A DNA stretch of 64,000 bases from CAVSEK01 sp963726975 (GTDB lineage Bacteria > Actinomycetota > Actinomycetes > Mycobacteriales > SCTD01), in assembly GCA_963726975.1 (NCBI GenBank), contig CAVSEK010000007.1, positions 62,001 through 126,000 on the forward strand, written 5' to 3'. A model generated the notes under the pieces. The model was not told the DNA's origin. It did not search any database and was given only the letters and a program-made list of their open reading frames with translations. Positions 63,122-64,000 of this stretch are shown here, one piece after another (positions within the stretch are counted from its first letter, which is position 1; each line of letters starts with the position of its first letter). The position numbers were made by a program, and so were the translations under genes.

Positions 63122-63161
63122 CACCCGACCCCCGGGCCGCGAGGGCGCCGGGGGTCGGGTG
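63122..63161 (-). terminator. Strong hairpin downstream of the HbhA-like gene
   Basis: CACCCGACCCCCGG (63122-63135), a 12-base loop, then CCGGGGGTCGGGTG (63148-63161): a 14-bp perfect stem, 49 bases past the HbhA-like stop and 69 bases before DUF2516. Probable rho-independent terminator separating the two units. Confidence 0.7.
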
Positions 63162-63210
63162 TGCTCCGGGGTCGTGCTGGTCGTGCTGGTCGTGCTGGGG
63201 GGTGCGTGGA

Positions 63211-63702
63211 CTAGCCGAGCTTGCCGGCAGCGCCCTCGACGGCCTTCTCGCCGGCCTTGGCGGACTTCTTGGCGGCGGTGGTGGCGGCCTCGGCCTTCTT
63301 CACGGCCTCCTTGCCCTCGGCGATGGCGGCCTCGGTGGCCGGCTGGCGCCGGATCTGGGTCACGAGGCGCTCGCCGCGGACCGCGAGGGAGGCGTAGAAC
63401 TCGTTGGCCTGCTCGGTCACCTTGGCGATGTTGTTCTCGACCTCGGTGCGGAGCTCCTTGACCTGGGTCGGGAGGGTCTTGACGACGCTCGGGACCTCGG
63501 CGAGGCGCTCCTGGACCTTCTTGGCCTCGGCGGTGTAGGCCGCGGGGGCCTCCTTGACCTGCTCGATGGCGAGGTCGGCGAGCCCGGCGAACGCGAACGC
63601 CGACTTCTTGACCTCGTTGACGTACTGGGTCGGCAGGTTCTTGATGGTGAAGCGGCCGGTGACGGTGTCGCCGGTCTTGGTGACGTCGGTGGTGACGGTC
63701 AT
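63211..63702 (-). CDS. HbhA-like heparin-binding / helical Lys-Ala-rich protein
   Basis: 163 residues. A mostly alpha-helical, coiled-coil-prone protein: NLPTQYVNEVKKSAFAFAGL, AYTAEAKKVQERLAEVPSVV, VENNIAKVTEQANEFYASLA-VRGERLVTQIRRQ, ending in a Lys/Ala-rich tail (KKAEAATTAAKKSAKAGEKA) as in mycobacterial HbhA adhesin / lipid-associated proteins. ATG 63702 overlaps the XRE gene stop (ATGA). Adhesion is not implied outside mycobacteria; a membrane-lipid role is possible. Intact. Confidence 0.78.
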   Translation of the reverse strand: MTVTTDVTKTGDTVTGRFTIKNLPTQYVNEVKKSAFAFAGLADLAIEQVKEAPAAYTAEAKKVQERLAEVPSVVKTLPTQVKELRTEVENNIAKVTEQANEFYASLAVRGERLVTQIRRQPATEAAIAEGKEAVKKAEAATTAAKKSAKAGEKAVEGAAGKLG

Positions 63703-64000
63703 GGTGTGGCCTCCTGGGTCGGGGTCTGGTCGGTCGGGTCTGCGGGGGTCGTGCTGGTGCGGGCGGTGCTGGTGCGGGCGGTGCTGGTACGGGGGGTGCT
63801 GGCCCGCTTGCGCCGGGGCGCCGGTGCGGGGGCGGACGCTCCGGCCGGGGCCGGGACGTCTGCCGGCGTCGCGCCCGGGGCGGGCGGCGCGGGGTCGGAC
63901 GGGCTCGCACCGGCGGCGTTCTCCCGGCGGAAGCTGTCGTAGATCTCGAGCAGCACCTGCTTCTGCCGCTCGGTGAGCGCCTCGTCCGCGAGCACCGCGT
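63699..64000 (-). CDS. XRE-family transcriptional regulator, C-terminal part (runs off right edge)
   Basis: Only the end is visible: LADEALTERQKQVLLEIYDS-FRREN, the conserved C-terminal helix of the XRE regulator found upstream of hbhA and DUF2516 in Actinobacteria, then a long disordered tail with Ala/Pro runs and a Thr-Ser-Thr-Ala-Arg repeat encoded by 15-base units (63752-63796). The frame is open to the window edge, so the HTH domain lies outside. Stop overlaps the HbhA-like start. Confidence 0.72.
   Translation of the reverse strand, partial: AVLADEALTERQKQVLLEIYDSFRRENAAGASPSDPAPPAPGATPADVPAPAGASAPAPAPRRKRASTPRTSTARTSTARTSTTPADPTDQTPTQEATP

Noticed and set aside
63171..63200. GTCGTGCTG triplet repeat as a functional site
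   Set aside because: A short simple repeat next to a clear terminator hairpin; no further structure or conservation can be judged.

Overview
The window is very GC-rich DNA (roughly three quarters G+C by eye, frequent GTG starts) from an actinobacterium of the morphologically complex, mycothiol-making kind. The evidence is an MshA glycosyltransferase, a BldC-like regulator, a BldN-like ECF sigma factor with its DUF5667 anti-sigma partner, an SsgA/SsgB-like sporulation protein, the bS22 mini ribosomal protein, a Rex-hemACDB operon and a SenX3-RegX3-PhoU locus. The genus cannot be fixed from the sequence alone. No phage, plasmid, CRISPR, rRNA or tRNA gene was recognised. It looks like a core chromosomal segment with a few accessory inserts.

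Layout. 0-6.7 kb: menaquinone synthesis (menE partial, menB, menC, menD, menF) with a GH3 lipoprotein. 6.7-11.2 kb: a lipid-modification block, with a TmsA/BfaA-like flavoenzyme, a TmsB/UfaA1-like methyltransferase (10-methyl fatty acids) and a ChoD-type sterol oxidase. 11.25-11.7 kb: a non-coding element with 32-bp terminal inverted repeats and an 83-bp tandem repeat. 11.9-16.8 kb: a DUF4229 membrane protein, bldC and the System II cytochrome c assembly genes (ccsB, resB, ccdA, a TlpA-like thioredoxin). 16.9-25.5 kb: a histidine phosphatase and haem synthesis (hemL; rex-hemA-hemC-hemD-hemB, with a Rex operator in front). 25.5-29.7 kb: a glutaredoxin-like protein, an acyl-CoA synthetase and a bifunctional PBP. 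29.9-37.3 kb: a developmental island (BldN-like sigma, anti-sigma, LPRTG wall protein, HAD phosphatase, PlsC-type acyltransferase, epimerase, bS22, an HTH protein). 37.4-42.7 kb: a phosphatase-like protein, AcuC deacetylase and a MacAB-type ABC exporter. 43-48.6 kb: a BrkB-family protein, proC with proline dehydrogenase, a haloalkane dehalogenase, a TIM-barrel isomerase and a Ppx/GppA phosphatase. 48.7-51.8 kb: a LOV-GAF-PP2C blue-light phosphatase coupled to a Cys-rich protein. 51.7-57.6 kb: regX3, senX3, a PHO box, phoU, gpmA, two YbjN proteins and mshA. 57.7-64 kb: SDR, methyltransferase, two secreted proteins, SsgB-like protein, hydrolase, DUF2516, HbhA-like protein and the C-terminus of an XRE regulator.

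How the genes fit together: menaquinone, cytochrome c maturation and haem synthesis form a respiration module, and the Rex operator ties haem synthesis to the NADH/NAD+ state. Phosphate signalling (senX3-regX3-phoU, ppx) and development genes (bldC, bldN, ssgB) sit alongside. Many genes are joined by 4-base NTGA stop/start overlaps, implying translational coupling.

Quality warning: many genes, including normally essential ones, carry single-base indels, clustered at 9.6-11.0, 12.4-16.6, 17.4-18.6, 20.7-23.1, 38.9-40.4, 42.0-42.4 and 53.5-54.7 kb. They look like sequencing or assembly errors rather than decay. Coordinates of those genes span the reconstructed gene and are approximate where stated.
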